Origin: Trogon surrucura | Taxonomy: Eukaryota > Chordata > Aves > Trogoniformes > Trogonidae | Reading direction: 5' to 3' | Length of the DNA stretch: 64,000 nt | Assembly (NCBI GenBank): GCA_020746105.1 | Contig: CM036618.1 | Location: forward strand, 97,148,122-97,212,121 | In this document: piece by piece, positions 1 through 13,859 of the stretch | Layout: every line of letters starts with the position of its first letter | Position numbering within the stretch: position 1 is the stretch's first letter | Made by a program: the position numbers and the translations under genes | The notes under the pieces: generated by a model | Told to the model about the DNA's origin: nothing | Database searches by the model: none | Seen by the model: the letters and a program-made list of their open reading frames with translations, nothing else

Positions 1-3000
1 AAGGAAAGCAGAGATTGTCAGGGAAAGACTGGAGGGTGATCGCTCCTCTAATGGGGTCAAACAGGGCTGTGAAAGATTGCTGAAGTCTAGCTGTGTTTGC
101 CAAAATGCCACAAGCTGCCCATGGGGCATGCCCACATGAGCGTGATATTGCAGTCACCACCACCTAATCCACAACCTTTTCCCTGCAGCTGCTTCTCCCT
201 CAGTCTGGATGTCTGGCTGAGCAAATCTTAACAAGGACTTGCCTTTGCAGATCCACGCTTGGAGTAGGGGATTCCTGTCGAGCTCAAAGAAGTTACGCAG
301 TACAAAGTGAGAGGTGTGTGGGATTGCTGGTGCACCACATTCACTATTGCTGAAGTTTAGCCTGGAGCTACCGGAAAAACTGAGATTTCCAGCGTAAAGC
401 AGTGGAGCAAGACACAGGGTGTGCTGTGCTTCAACAGCTCTAACAGCCTGAAGACCCTGACAAGTTAAATCCCAACATCTTATTTTGATGTTGCTGATGA
501 CAAGTATTCAAAATTTATGAGGCAGCACCCCAAAATCATAAGTTGGGGGGGGGGGTTGCTTACATTTTTAGAGTTTTAGAATTCATCATTTTTCTTTATC
601 ACTACACGTGACATAACATGATTCCAGGACTTGCACTTAAGAATTCCACATCATCCTGCTATTGTAAGATACATAATGAAATTAAGTGCTTCTAGAGCAA
701 TGATTATAATATCGGGTTACTTCAATTTTATTTCATTTCAATTCTTTCATGAAATTGCTTGAGTCACATGGCATGAAGCATATTTACATAATTTCTGAAA
801 AGAAATTCATACATGTAGAAAACTGCAAGGAAGCACACAAGTCATATAACCAGAACATTCTTTTTATCACACAGTGGCTGGAGTTCTCACAAGAGTTTAT
901 TCACATTAAATACTGACAGTCTTTGGTGCTACTGAAATCTCATAAATTCTTAATCAAAGGACCCCACAGTCTTTGACTGCATGAAAAGAGTCAGGTGACA
1001 TAAAAAATGGCACTTTTCACTGTGGTTTACATACAGATTACAGACACACGATAATACAGTTTTTCATTGCATGTGACAGCTTGACTTTCTGTGTTTCCTT
1101 TCTTGAGCAGGAACATGAAGGGCTTCTAGTTCTCCTAATGATCCATTTAACTAAGTCAAAGGAAACCCTTTTATTCTATACAGAAAATATGAGCTTTGAA
1201 CTTGAAATGTATCCCATTTTCCCAGCTATACAGACATCTTGGGAGTGATCAGGACAGATCTGAGTTAGGATTCTATGTTGTTTTAGATGACCTAGGTTGT
1301 CCAAGACATCTGTGTTGGGCTGGCAGGTACAATAAGGACTTAAAGGAGATCTAAGCCCTTTTGTAGCAGCAGCTGCAGGCTGATAAGGATCTAAGAAGAC
1401 ACTAGATGCTTCTGATTAAGTCAATGAATCACCTAGTATAAAACATTCAAAGCTGCACCTAAACAGGATAGCTGATGAAACCTGTACATTGTGGTGCCCA
1501 CAACCTCCTGTGTCTGTATATGCAAGCAATAATTTTTAGAAGAGTTGTCGAGCTTGCACATGTGCATTTCAGGGACTGTGCCTTCTTCAGGAGCCACTGT
1601 TGATTGGTTGCCTCTCTGTCCTTTACATTTTTTCCATTTTTCATTCAGGAAATCTTGCAAATATGATAGAAGACACAAACAGGGACCAGAGGCTGAGGTA
1701 ACTCACACACCATACCACTGAGCAGACACCAGACCTGCTATGTAGCTGAACAGAATGACTTAGGTGATGCAAGCAGCAATGCAGGAGTAGGAAGACCTTA
1801 GACGAGGTTCTCATTTCTCCCCTGTAATGTCCCATGCCAGGAGGTCTGGTTTTAGTGTGGTCACAGAGATGAAGAGAAGTAGCCAGTCTTAGGCAGGCTC
1901 CTGCAGCAAGCTACCAAATGCCTCCAGAGAAAGCCTCTTTTCCCAGTATGGGTACTATAGCAGGATGTTAAAGAGTAACAGCTAAAGAACCTACCATAGA
2001 GGAACCCCTTTATCCTTAGAGAAACAGCTGGAACTTCTTAAAGATCTTCTTTAAATCTGATACTCAGGGTGAAAGGACTGGGAAGGTTACGTGCAGGATG
2101 ACCTGCAGTTCCCTCCACTTCTTGCCTTTGAGATCAAACTGAGAGTTATGAGAGCCTCCATCCAGACCCAGGATGGAGGAGTACTTGTAGTCCCTGCTCA
2201 CCAGCAAGGGAGGCTCTGTCCCTCTTCTGAGATTGCTGGGGTACACACTGCCTCCTACCCATGTCACACCCCGCTGAGAATAATTCATGTCTTTATTCAA
2301 AACAGAAACAAAACTTTGACTTAGCAGAACACAAATTTCATCCTTGGGAAAACCAAGGAGCAGCTTTGCACTTCCAACCTGAGTAACTCTTATCTCAAGG
2401 AAATGGAAAACACTCCAGTGTGTCAGTAGTTCAGCAGTGAGTACTCAGGAAGAAGTCTCTTCTTTCTTGAAATGGTTGATGGAATTGGTCAGAATCTGAC
2501 CTATTAAAGCTGGACTTTGAACACATCCTTCTCTGTCCTAATTAATTTTGCAGTGCAGCTATAATCTTGTGGAGTGGAAAATTTGAAATAAAGTGCATAG
2601 AAAGTAATATGCACCTACAACCAACACTTTGTAATACTCCTGTATTAGTTTTTTTCACTCGTGAACATTCAGGTTGCCTGTACAGTCCACATACCTATTC
2701 TAAAGTGCAAAATTCACTGAATACAAACACTTAACAAACAGTTTGGGGGTATGAGTGCTGGGGAGAATGCTACCGGCATCTGTTGTCGTGATAACAAAAG
2801 TACTTTACTGACTTCTGAAACTACCTCAGATTATCTTTGTTCTGATGAGAGTGACCACAGTGATTCAGGATGAAAGTGAGAAATGCAGAGAGGAAGGCAG
2901 CACCATCCTTGTCCAAGACAGGTACTCACAGGTTAGTAGTCAGGCACAAGGGGGTTCCTGCCTCCACTGCAATTTGCACATCCAGAGGCAGCCAAGGAAT

Positions 3001-3139
3001 GCAAGTTCTAGGGAAAGGAAAAAAAAGTACCTTTATTGTTAAATTGATGGGAAAGGTCGTATATATCTGTCACTCCATCTAAACAAAGTAAACAGAAAAA
3101 AATCAGGTTTTCCTGAATTTTGACAGCATGCACAAGACT
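1..3139. other. Intergenic DNA, no gene seen
   Basis: A+T-rich non-coding sequence. Open frames are short (under 85 codons), overlap on both strands and show no recognisable protein. The only simple-sequence feature is a run of 11 G at 545-555. No repeat family was recognised by eye. Confidence 0.6.
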
Positions 3140-3144
3140 TACAG

Positions 3145-3330
3145 ATCTATAGCTGGAAGGGATTTCCTGGTATGATTTACTCCATTCCCCAGCAGCAGCA
3201 CAGAATGACATATATCAGACTATTCCTGACAGACACCTATTTTTTAACAGCTTCCAATGAAGCTGATTTCTCCATGACTGCAAGCAGGATCCCCTCATGC
3301 TACTTCATTACCTTCCTAACTAGAATTTTT
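3145..3330 (-). repeat. Old CR1-like LINE fragment
   Basis: The plus strand near 3147 reads CTGGAAGGGATTTCCTGG. This resembles the antisense CR1 block that normally reads 'ggaagggacctcnggagatcat'. It is followed by a cysteine/asparagine-type 'gacagacacctatttttta' stretch of the sort seen in strongly diverged CR1. The match is short and decayed, so the orientation (CR1 sense on minus) and the borders are approximate. Confidence 0.5.
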
Positions 3331-3339
3331 TTCTATTCA

Positions 3340-5640
3340 TTAATTCAAATCTCTGTTGTTATAGATTAAGGTAATTGCTTCTTAACATTGTACTTGCACT
3401 GGACATAGCCAACAGTTGAATCAACTTCATGACAACTGAAAACACAGCAGACTGCTCTATTTCCTCTTTCCTCCATTTCCTCTTTTTTTTTTTTTTCAGG
3501 TAATTTCCTTCTGTCCTTTCTCAGAGCTCAGGATTTCTGAATTGCCTGTCACCTTCACTGCTTTTCTCTCTGCTCTCTTTAGTTCTTCATTCTTTTAAAA
3601 ACATGATGCCCAAAATGGGACTCTTTATTCCACCAGTGGAAGAAAAATCTAAGGCCAAACAGACCCTAAAAATTATCTTCTTTGGTTTATGTACGTCCCT
3701 ATTATTAACACTTCCCAGAACATCATTCATCTGTTTTGCAGTCCTGTCATGTAGCTGAGTCACACTCAGCTTGTCACCCGTGTAACTCCAAGTTCTCTTC
3801 TGCAGAAGGGACTTCAAGGAGTCCTGCGTAATGGTCTTGAGCTGACTCTGAGGGACAGAGGAGGGCAGATCATGTCGCGTAGTGACAACTGTGAGGAAAG
3901 AGAGCCTCAGGGCCTGTATCCACCAGCCACAATGAGACTTGACACAGGTCAAGAGAAGTGCCATCAGTTAGTTGGCACAGAGACCTGGGCACAGTCAGTC
4001 CCAGAGAAGGGCTTGATCCTGCCACTGGTTCTATGAATAGATTCTTGCATTCATCATATCATTTAATACAACAAAAAACACGCTGAAACAAATGTAAATG
4101 AAGTCCATAGGCAGAGGGCAGTGGGAAACAGAGATGTCAAGCACATGTATGTCAGTTTATGTACAGAACTTGAGTCTCAAGACTATTACTTTTACCCTCA
4201 GTATGCTGAATAAAGAACAGAGAAGGAAGTTCAAACCAATAATGGTCTGCTTTTCTTCAGGTGTCTTCTCACCTTGCTTCTCCCTCCAATTTAGGAGAGG
4301 ATTTATACCACCTAACTGATCGAAATCTGACATCGTGTCTAAGCCCCATTTGGTCTCTTCTGCAGTTTGAGAAATGAAGAACTACATTCTGAGCTCTGGA
4401 TTTACTCCATTCCAAAACAAATGCCTTAGAGACAAGGCACGAATCACCTCCCAAACATGCTGCCTCTCTCCATTGACCAGCACAGGAGTGACCAGGACAG
4501 CCCTAGGCCAGGTGTCCAGTTCTTCCACAGCTATGGAAAATCGTGAATTCCTTAATGATGGGCCAGGCTCTCTAGTTGATTACTTTTCCAGGAAAGTGCT
4601 CATAATTTGTTCCATGCACAGCCAAATTCAGTGTATGTATGAGAATCCATAAAGCTTAGTTTAAATTCTATGGTTCTAAATGCTGAATATCCTCTCTGTT
4701 CTCTGTCTTCCACACATCCTCTGCCTCTAGCTCTAGTTATCTGTAGCAGATTGTCTTTTCCCAGCCATTCCTGGCAATACCTCAATAACCAGCAGCTGGG
4801 TCACATTCATGGAGTCACAAGAACAAGACAAAGCTATCAGTTAAAAATGATATCTCCTCTCCCTGGCTTTCGTTTGGCCTGGCATAAACTGACAAAGAGA
4901 TGTCTTTTTTTTTCTTTTTTGTCTGACCACATTTCTCATAGCACGTAGAAGGAAGCGTTATTTGCTATCACAGCAATTTTTCCCTTTCACACTTGGCTAA
5001 CCACACTGTACATTTCACACAGATCTTTTCATTCAGCTGCTGCAAGTAATCGTCCCAAGGTACCAGAAATCAGAGACTACGCTGTCTCAGCTTTGTTAGA
5101 AGCCATAGAATTCTGTGCTAAAACTATACACACAAACGTTTTGGTAGCAAACTCATGAAATGTAAACCGTTGACAGAAAAGCTTTGCTGGTAGATTTTTG
5201 CAGAGTAGCACATGTCATTACACAGTACATGGGTATGTAATCTTGGTTCTGTTTCTGCAGAACTTCATGCAAGAACTGGAAGGTCGATACCATTCCCAAG
5301 AAAGAGGGATAATCAGCAGCTAAATTTGGGATGCAGAGGGCTGCTGTTATGGTTGGATCAGGAGCTGCCACTAATCTGGAACAGAAGGAGAAATAATTTT
5401 TTCCATCCAAGCTGTGCTTGGAGATTTATCTAACACCATACTTAGTTCCATTAAAAGTACTGTGCGTTTGCCACTAGTGGACACACTGATGTTCATTTCT
5501 GGCACTGAACTGATCTATTAGTGTAACACCATGAACGTGATGAAGGATTGTAAATCACGAGCATGGAAAGTCTTTTCCATATCCTGGTCTGGTATATTTG
5601 CATGTTGTTAACTAGAAAAAAAATGTGAAATTAATTAGGT
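3340..5640. other. Intergenic DNA, no gene seen
   Basis: Non-coding, with pyrimidine-rich tracts around 3470-3500 (T14) and 4900-4920. The 125-codon minus frame at 3587-3964 has no recognisable domain and is treated as chance. Confidence 0.55.
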
Positions 5641-5780
5641 GGTGGTGCGGGTTCCATCCCCGTTGGGTCCCCATGTGTTGCCTGATCTAGTTGAGAGGCG
5701 TCCCTGCCCATGACAGGGAGGTTGGATTAAATGATCTCTAAGGTCCCTTCCAGCCTAGGCCATTCTGTGATTCTATGATT
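5641..5780 (+). repeat. 5'-truncated tRNA-derived SINE with CR1 tail (copy 1)
   Basis: The copy begins within the tRNA T-arm region (GGGTTCCATCCCCGTTGGG, a mutated B box). It continues through the body starting ATGTGTTGCCTGATCTAG and the hairpin-like GTCCCTGCCCATGACAGGGAGG. It ends with the CR1-type tail GGTCCCTTCCAGCC and the terminal GATTCTATGATT. The body and tail match the fuller copy at 23763-23952 almost base for base, with small indels. The A box and 5' half are missing, as expected of 5' truncation during target-primed reverse transcription. Confidence 0.85.
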
Positions 5781-8700
5781 GAGCACCACTAGCTTTTATT
5801 ATGGCTGAAGCCTCTTTGTAGTGACTCTCTGTGCTCAGTGGTCTACAATTGATCTACATTTGCAAACACTAGATGGTGCCAACGGTCCACACAGAAAGAC
5901 TTTACGAGAAACAAAAATGTTCCATTTAATGACAGTGCTGACATAGTTCGGTAGTTCTGTGAATAATTCATAGTTCAAAATCTACCATTAAAATGTCTCA
6001 TTTCCTAGGAAGTGAAAGAAAAAAATTCTATACCAGATGACAGTAACCCAAGTAAAGTCACAGGTAATTTAGTGCTGAAACCTACAGAAAGGACAGCAAT
6101 TCAGAAATGAAGTTTCAATATAGATAGGGATGTTACCAGCATGGGCAGGTCCAGATTCATCTAGTCCAGAACCTTTTCTCTGACAGTGACTGGTGCAAAA
6201 TGCTTCAAAGAAACCTATAAAAGCCCTGTGGCAAGTAGGTAGCCAAAGTCCTACCCTTGGTCTTAGCCTGGTACCTAACACAGGCTGACTTAAGCTTTAG
6301 CATGTAAAACCAAACTTTGCCAAATATTTTTTCTGATTAAAAAACTGGTTTTGTTTGATAGATATAAAAAGCCTAGCTGACTTATTTTATAACTTAACTA
6401 TGGACACTGCAAGATTAAAAAATGCAAATGGCTGCAAACTGTGTTCATGCCTACATAATAACAAATATGATAAAAATCTTTACCTTTTTCTAGATTCAGT
6501 GCTTTATTGAGTAAAAAATGAGATATTTGCTCATCTGGTAGTCTTACTGGTCTCACTATGTGACTGAACTTTAGGGAGGGAGAAAAAAATTATCATGACT
6601 TCAGACCAGAAAAACATAGCCCATCATATCCACTGCATACTGCTGTATAGCAATATTTGGGCAAAACAATCTGTAGCCATTCTGCAAGCCAGTATCATAC
6701 TTTCCTGAGGCCATTTCCATTAGACTATTATTGGTGAGATAATGATATTGATAGTTTGCAGAAAGACTGTTACTAAATTACTAGCAAGAAAGGACAGAAA
6801 GAGAGTGACTATTTGACATCTCAGTAGCATTTCTATTGTTTCAAGTTATTGACGTTGTTTTCTTAGTCCAGATTTTCCTGTCTGTACACAGATGGAGTTC
6901 CATGAGAAGAGGAATTTCTGTGTGCCAGGGACATGCAAGAGAGTGCAATTACGTCGGTCTTGGGGGAAGGGCTCAGTTTATGTAGTTACTTGCCAGAACA
7001 GAGGCTAGATGCTGGCCCTGTGATCAAGACTATCATAAGGAACCTCTCATGGATGTCAGTGCAGCTGGACAGTCTATTTTCTCAGTGGAGAAGTAAGTAT
7101 CATTTCTTAAATCCTTCTGACCAAAGTCTTTAAGAAGGATTCTTGGATCCACTCTTGATGTAAAATTGTTCCCAGGAAACTGGGCTGTGATGCCTGCACA
7201 GGTCTGTGTCTTTTGTGGCAGCATGATGGATGTAAATAAATCAAGTTACTTTTGGATGACCGGTGTGCAAGATTACAGGTATCATACCAGTAGCAGGCTT
7301 ACAGGCTTACAGAGTGAGGCCCAGTCCATAGGCAACAGAAATGATGTGATGAAGCCCGCCATAAAGCAGACTGAGCAAATGGAAGGCACCAACTGTGTTT
7401 CTGTCACCTGTACATCTTGTATTTACCAGAAACTGCTGCCTCAGTGAACTTGTGTACGGACAAACTTGTGTACAAACTTGTGTGCAGACAAACATATCAA
7501 AGGGAAAACAACAGCACCCCTACGCCTGATGATTTTTAGAGACAAAGATTACAGGAGTTGTGAAAAATGAAGACAGGTCAATAATGCAGAATAAGTTGGG
7601 TGATATAGTCAGCTGTGCACAAGCAGAAGATATAAGCAAACATAAAGTTACAGATCTAGGATGAAAACATGCAGATGATATTCAGAAAACAAATGAAAGC
7701 TGTAGGATCTGTCCTGTGAATGTGTGACATTGGAAAGGATTTGGCAATGAGTAAGGCAGACTGTCAATTGAGCATTCAGCTTCTGATCTGGCTCTGTAGC
7801 CAAGAGTACTTATGTAATCCATAAATGCGCTATAACTCAAAAGTGAAGGGGCCTATTTGACATTTGTGTGGTTGATCTCCACTAAATTCAATGTTGAGAC
7901 ACTGAGAAGGTTTATAGAAGACTCACAATTGCCATTACAAATTGGAAAATATTTTGTAGTGAAATACTCTGGGAATTTGCTGTGCTCGTGAAACCAACTA
8001 AGTCCATAACCTCCTGTGCAGTTCCTCTGCAAATTAGCATTGCTTTACATGCCCACTGGGTGCACTGTGTCACTCCTGTGGGATGTGGGCAGATCAAGTT
8101 CCTAGGATGGGGTCATTTGAATCTCATTTTGACACAATTTCATTTTGCAAAGTTAGGTTAAATATTCTTAAAGAAAGACAAGGCCAGGGACAGGACATGA
8201 ATCTGTTACCCATTCGTTAGGGATCTAATGGAAACAAGGATTTTAGTTAAAAACCCTGTTCTGAGAATCAGCCACCTCAAGGTTCAAGTCATATCTGTCT
8301 GAGCAGCTAATTGCTGCAACACCACTCTCCAAAATCCAAGGAAGTCCTGAGTACATAGGCAATTACTGCTGATGTTTGGCTACAATTCACATGACCTGGG
8401 GAGGAGCACATGCTGGAGAATAGTACTGTGTTCGTGGGCCAAATGCAGCCCTGTTGACCAGATGTTGAGCAGTCCTGCCCTAAGCACTCCTTCTCAGACA
8501 GAGTCTCATTTCCTAACTTTGCAACTATAAATCATCTGCCAAAGACTGATTAGCCTCAAAAGGCTAACTTATGTTTCTAGGCGTCCTTACAAAACCACCT
8601 ACACAGCATCAACTCAAGACCCAAACCAAGAATCTGCAACTAAATGATACTGCTGCAATGCTCAGTAAACCAAACTTCCCCACTAGCAAGCAAAATATCA

Positions 8701-11700
8701 AATAAATGGTGTTAATTTAACCCTTTTTTTTTACTGGAGACAAGAGAAAGGGAAAAAGTAAGAACATATCCACTAGATATGCCTGAATAGCACAGGTTAC
8801 CCACATCACTCCCAGTATAAGGTTGGAAATACATCCATCATAATCCTCCTTCAAAAGCTACCAGGAATGACTGGGATAAACAGCTACTAAATGTTTAGGC
8901 TCAAAAGGGGTGAACTGGTGGGTGCATCTATGAGCAGCCTGTAAAGAGGATGCTCGTTCTCTAAACTTGGCAAGCAGCTTGCAAAAACAAAGCCGTTTTG
9001 TGATATAGACCACATTGGTATTTTCAGCCTACAATACAGAACTATTATAGAGCATTAAAACAGCCATGGGTGCCAGAACTGTTTTTCCTAACTTCATTTC
9101 CCAACTTAAAACTAAACCTGGTATGTGATACGGATCTGAGTTTGAACACGTGTTCACCTAGGAAACTCTGCTTATGTACCAAGTAAGTACAAGTTAAGCT
9201 CAGCCTAAGGAATAATGAGATACTGAATCAGATCACAGCTCATTTACCAGTTTATAACGATTAACAAATAAGTTATACACATCCAAATTTTTCATTTGAA
9301 AAAAAACCCAAAACAACAAATCTTAATATTTGCATGCTTCATAATAAAGTTATAAGGTCTATTCTATTAAACTGTAAAGTGTGGTGAGATCCTCAGCTAC
9401 AACATGTTGGAACAAATAAGATTTAGTTGAAAGTACAGAAAATGATTTGAACAAAAAACAGATTTGGGCAAATTAATAGGAGGAGAATATACTGTTTCAC
9501 TCTGTTAGGATGAATGGCATTTTGCCTGGAGTATGAGTCATGGAGAACATTATATTCCAAGCATAAGACATGGCTAGGCAAGAAGGAAAGGGGAATAGTA
9601 ATCTGGAGGATAAATTGCAGGAAGCAATAAATAGGAATACACTGAAGTGATAGCAGTACTGCATGAAGAACTACTTTAAGACTAAGAAGTAAATTGTAAC
9701 TTATCACTTTGAAAGACACTCAAGTTAAAAGCCTCAAGGATTCTGCCGAGGGAATGAATCAGATCTCAAAGCCTGGCGTACAGCGCATGACTGTGTAGGA
9801 CAAAGCATTCTCAGTCTGTGAGACCTGGCTCTGGAAAGAATGTTTGGTGGAGGTTAGATGAATCATGGGCTGAGCTTTCATGAGTCACTGCAAAACCTTC
9901 ATTAACACTTGTAGCCCCAAATAAACATTTACACAATACTAACTGAAACTTCTAGCTCTCCCACAAAACAATGAAGGATTAGCAGAAACAGCTTGGTCCA
10001 GAACAAAGCTTTGAAGAAAGTGAAATGTGAGAAAAGCCAGAGGCTCAGAATTGGAACATTACTCATTGCTTCTATAAAGAATCCCCCAGAATTAGTGATG
10101 CCATTTCCATCTTCTCTGGTAACATGTAGTCATTTTATTGGTACTTAAGACATTTTCACAAAATGACAGCAGCAATGCTGGCATGTATCCCCACAGACTG
10201 TAATATCTCAGCTTGTGGTGGCAGCACTTTCCATTAGCTCTTTTTTTTTGTGGTATGGGGTCACTCAGACCTCATCCACACTAGAACCATGTGGTATTAC
10301 TGTTAATCATCACCAGTAACTGTTCAGAAGTAAGGACACCAGAATCATAAAAGCATGTCAGGACTGAAATGGGGAAAGATATGGGCATATCTGAATGACA
10401 GCAGGACACAGCAGGCAAACTGCCAGTGCACAATCACTACATTTTATCTGTCCTGCTTGCCAAATGCAGTCCAATGCGGTGTCATTAACAGAATCCAGTC
10501 TTAATAAACACCATTTGTGTAGAGTATTTGCAGGCCTTGATTTGACACATCTATTATTGACGTTACACAAGTCCTGCTTTGAGTAATTTTTGACTGAATG
10601 TGTTGATACAGACTGTAGCCAGAGCTGCAGATATTACTTCCATAGAACTTTTTGGAAAAACATTCCTTGCAGCAATAACTTAGTCAAAATATACATCTAG
10701 TATTTTTTACACATTATATAGCCTAAATAATTTGATAATTTAAGTCTGATTTGCTGCTATATTTAAATCTATTCATAAGTAATTCTCCCCATGCACTTTG
10801 ATTCAGTCTGCTGAAATTTTTTGTATTGCTGTGCACATGCCTTCTGAATTTTGGTTTGGCAATATATGAAGCTTATCACTTAGGACCTCTTTTGAGGCTA
10901 TCTGTTTTATTTAGATCCCATTCAGATTTTAAATTTATGGCTAGTCTTTGATTTATCTGGCTTGATTCAATGCCCAGTGAAGTCAATGAAATGTACCTAT
11001 TGACCTAAAAGGAAGTTGATTGAGGCAATTTCGTGTGCTTGGTTTGATCTGACACTGAAGTTATTTTCTTCCATTAGAGTCCCCATATTTAAAGTGCATT
11101 AGGAACTGTCACAGACTACTGAGCTGTTTTCTGAATGCAGAGATATGGAAAAAAAAAGAATTGATTATGAAGGTCTGGCCAAGCTCTCACTGAAATCAGC
11201 AGAAGCTGCTTCATTTACTGCAATGGAAGCTGAGCTAGAGCTGAACATCAGAATTATATTTACTCCAAGATTTATTCCAGAAAGTGAAAACCTAATGTAA
11301 AAATCAGATGTCTTTGCCCTTTATGGGTCTTTTTTTTGAGTTGGAGAGAAGGTAGGCTCCCAATACTGTTCACAATTGCATGAATTTCATGAAATGCAAT
11401 TTGTTGATGTAAGGTTCCAGAGTTCTGTGAAACTCTGAGCTTTCATCTTAAAAAGGAAAAAAGAACAAAAGGAAAAAAAGTAATTTAACTGCTTTTCAGA
11501 CTACAGAGAAAGATGGAAAAACATAAATCAGAAGAGCTCAAAAATAAGAAGACCAAGTCCCTCCTCTCCAAATGATTTGTGGTAAAATGCTACAATTTTT
11601 AAATCAGCTTCATCGTTTGGAGTTCTGACTCACTTTGAAATGCTTAGTATTGTTAATGCCTCTGTCTCACTGGATAATTATTCTCTGTGCCATGACATTT

Positions 11701-12028
11701 CCCAAAGACTCGCAAAAGAGTCAGCACTCCCATCATGCCAGAGGCTGTCCAAAAAGTCAAAATTTTAAAAAAGGAAACATCATGTAGCACGTCAATAAAA
11801 TTAATGAATTAATGAGTTAATATGCAAATGGATTTAAAAATGCTGTTTAAACTACGATGTCATAGTCTGCCTCAATCTCTGTATAAAATCTAATTGGGTG
11901 AGATGTTAGAAGACCTTCTGCAAGATATCTAAGAATGCATCAGGTTATTTTCTTCTAGAGGGAAGCCTGTGTCACACACAGAATATAATACAGCGTTGGC
12001 AAACATATATGTAAATGCTTATGCAGAT
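5781..12028. other. Intergenic DNA, possible ancient repeat traces
   Basis: About 6.2 kb without a recognisable gene. A short imperfect direct repeat of ACTTGTGT/ACAAACTTGTGT units lies at 7446-7492. Around 10960-11000 the text CCCAGTGAAGTCAATGAAA resembles the 'cccattgaagtcaatgg' signature of very old amniote interspersed repeats. Related wording (CACTGAAATCAGCAGAAG) is near 11188. No coding signal was found. Confidence 0.45.
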
Positions 12029-12784
12029 ATCACAGAATCACAGAATCACAGAATGTTAGGGATTGGAAGGGACCTCGAAAGATCATCAAGTCCAATCCCC
12101 CTGCCAGAGCAGGAACGCCTCGATAATGCTACACAGGAACGTGTCCAGGCGAGTCTTGAATATCTCCAGAGAAGGAGACTCCACAACCTCTCTGGGCAGC
12201 CTGTTCCAGGGCTCCGTCACCCTCACTGAGAAGAAGTTTCTTCTCGAGTTTAAGCGGAACCTCTTACGTTCCAGTTTCAGCCCATTACCCCTTGTCCTAT
12301 CATTGGTTGTCACCGAGAAGAGCCTGGCTCCATCCTCGTGACACTCACCCTTGATATATTTGTAAACATTAATGAGGTCACCCCTCAGCCTCCTCTTCTC
12401 CAAACTAAAGAGCCCCAGCTCCTTCAGTCTTTTCTCATAAGGGAGATGCTCCACTCCCTTAATCATCCTAGTTGCCCTGTGCTGGACTCTCTCCAGCAGT
12501 TCCCTGTCTTTCTTGAACTGAGGGGCCCAGAACTGGACACAGTATTCCAGATGGGGTCTCACCAGGGCAGAGTAGAGGGGAAGGAGAACCTCTCTCGACC
12601 TACTAACCACCCCCCTTCTAATACACCCCAGGATGCCATTGGCCTTCCTGGCCACGAGGGCACAGTGCTGGCTCATGGTCATCCTGCTGTCCACCAAGAC
12701 TCCCAGGTCCCTTTCCCCTACACTGCTCTCTAATAAGTCATTCCCCAACTTATGCTGGAACCTGGGGTTGTTCCTACCCAGATG
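12029..12784 (-). mobile_element. CR1 LINE, 3' end with ORF2 C-terminus
   Basis: The plus strand starts with three 8-9 bp tail units (ATCACAGA repeated), which is the reverse complement of the CR1 3' terminal repeat. Antisense CR1 3' UTR and coding sequence follow. On the minus strand a single open frame (12748 down to about 12086) encodes roughly the last 220 residues of CR1 ORF2, with the family wording [19 protein letters not shown] near its start, [15 protein letters not shown] in the middle and [21 protein letters not shown] near its end. In CR1 this part lies C-terminal to the reverse transcriptase catalytic core. The frame is unbroken, which points to a fairly young copy. The element is 5'-truncated at about 12784, as most CR1 copies are, so it cannot move on its own. 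Confidence 0.95.
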
Positions 12785-12833
12785 AATATGTTATATGAAT
12801 AGTTATTTGCAATTTCAAGGCTCTGTTATCAGT

Positions 12834-13859
12834 TGTTGTGGCTTGAGCCCACCCAGCCAGCAACTCACACAGATATGCACTCACTCCTGCCTCCCTCCCT
12901 TCCAGGATGAGAAGGAGCAAATTCAACATCGAGGATCGAGATTAAGGACAGGAAGGGCTCACTCACCCCTTATGGTTACAAGGAAAAAACAGAGTAGATT
13001 TAGGAAGAAAAACATCAATTTAATTCAGACGCAGAACCACCACCAGTTTGCCAATCAATTAGACCAGAATAGGGTAGTGAGAAAATAAGTACAACCTGAT
13101 CTTAAATACACCTTCTCCCCATCCCTCATTTCTTCCCAGCTACCTCCTCTCCCCCAGCAGTGTAGTGGGGCAGGGGATGGGGGGTGGGGTCTGTCCATTA
13201 TGCATAGTCCATGCTGCTCCTTCCTCCTCTGGGAGAGGACTCCTCGCAGTCTTCCCCTGCTCAGAAGCGGTGTCCCTCTCATGGGAGACAGCCCTCCTCC
13301 AACTCCTCCAGTGTGAATCCTTCCCATGTGGTAGCAAATATTCCTGAACTGCTCCGGTGTGGGTCCCTCTCACAGTCTGCAGTCCCCCCAGCCTGCTCCA
13401 GCATAGACTTTGCTCAGAGCCCTGGCGTGCATTGGGCAAGGTCCTCTGCTTCAGTGTTGGGTCCTCCACAGGCTGTTGCATCCTGGAGCGTTTGCCATCA
13501 TTAATCTCTGCAGTCTGCAGGGCCTCATCCTGTCATCTCACCCGGGGCCTCAGCAAAATACCTGCTCTGGTGCCCTTCTCCCTCTCCTTTCTCTGCACTG
13601 ACCTTGCTGACCAAGTGGTTGCTTCTCTTACCTCCCTCTCTTCTCCAAAACAAAGAAGTCCCCAACACAAAGGAACAGAACACAAAAGATCAGCTTTTTC
13701 CCTCTTGAATACTTGATCAGCAGAGGCGCTGATCGGCACAGCCTTGGCCAGAGGTGGGTCTGACTTTTACATGGGGGAGGTTCTGGAAGCTTCACACAGG
13801 AGCCATCTGTGTAGCCCTCCGTGCTACCAAAAAAACCCAGTGGAGACAAACCCAACGTA
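12834..13859 (-). mobile_element. Avian endogenous-retrovirus-type solo LTR
   Basis: About 1.03 kb, with LTR sense on the minus strand. On that strand it starts near TACGTTGGGTTTG (an altered TG... terminus) and ends ...CCACAACA at 12834 (CA terminus). Internally it carries a series of ~45-bp imperfect units of the type 'tgctccagtgtgggtccctctcacggg' (plus-strand 13250-13480). A TATA-like box, read on minus as GTATTTAAG, lies at about 13101-13109. I recognise it as the long ERV LTR family common in bird genomes (ERVL-like, from memory, so the subfamily is uncertain). No gag, pol or env sequence adjoins it, so it is a solo LTR left by recombination. It sits 50 bp from the truncated end of the CR1 at 12029-12784. 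Confidence 0.8.

Noticed and set aside
2064..2300. Open frames on both strands with a somewhat protein-like minus reading
   Set aside because: Under 80 codons, no family recognised, and no convincing splice signals were seen at both edges.
3587..3964. 125-codon minus open frame
   Set aside because: No recognisable motif or supporting context. Stops occur normally around it.
12338..12733. 131-codon plus open frame
   Set aside because: Antisense shadow of the CR1 ORF2 on minus.
13140..13720. Several overlapping ~100-codon open frames on both strands
   Set aside because: They follow the 45-bp periodic LTR sequence and have no resemblance to retroviral proteins.
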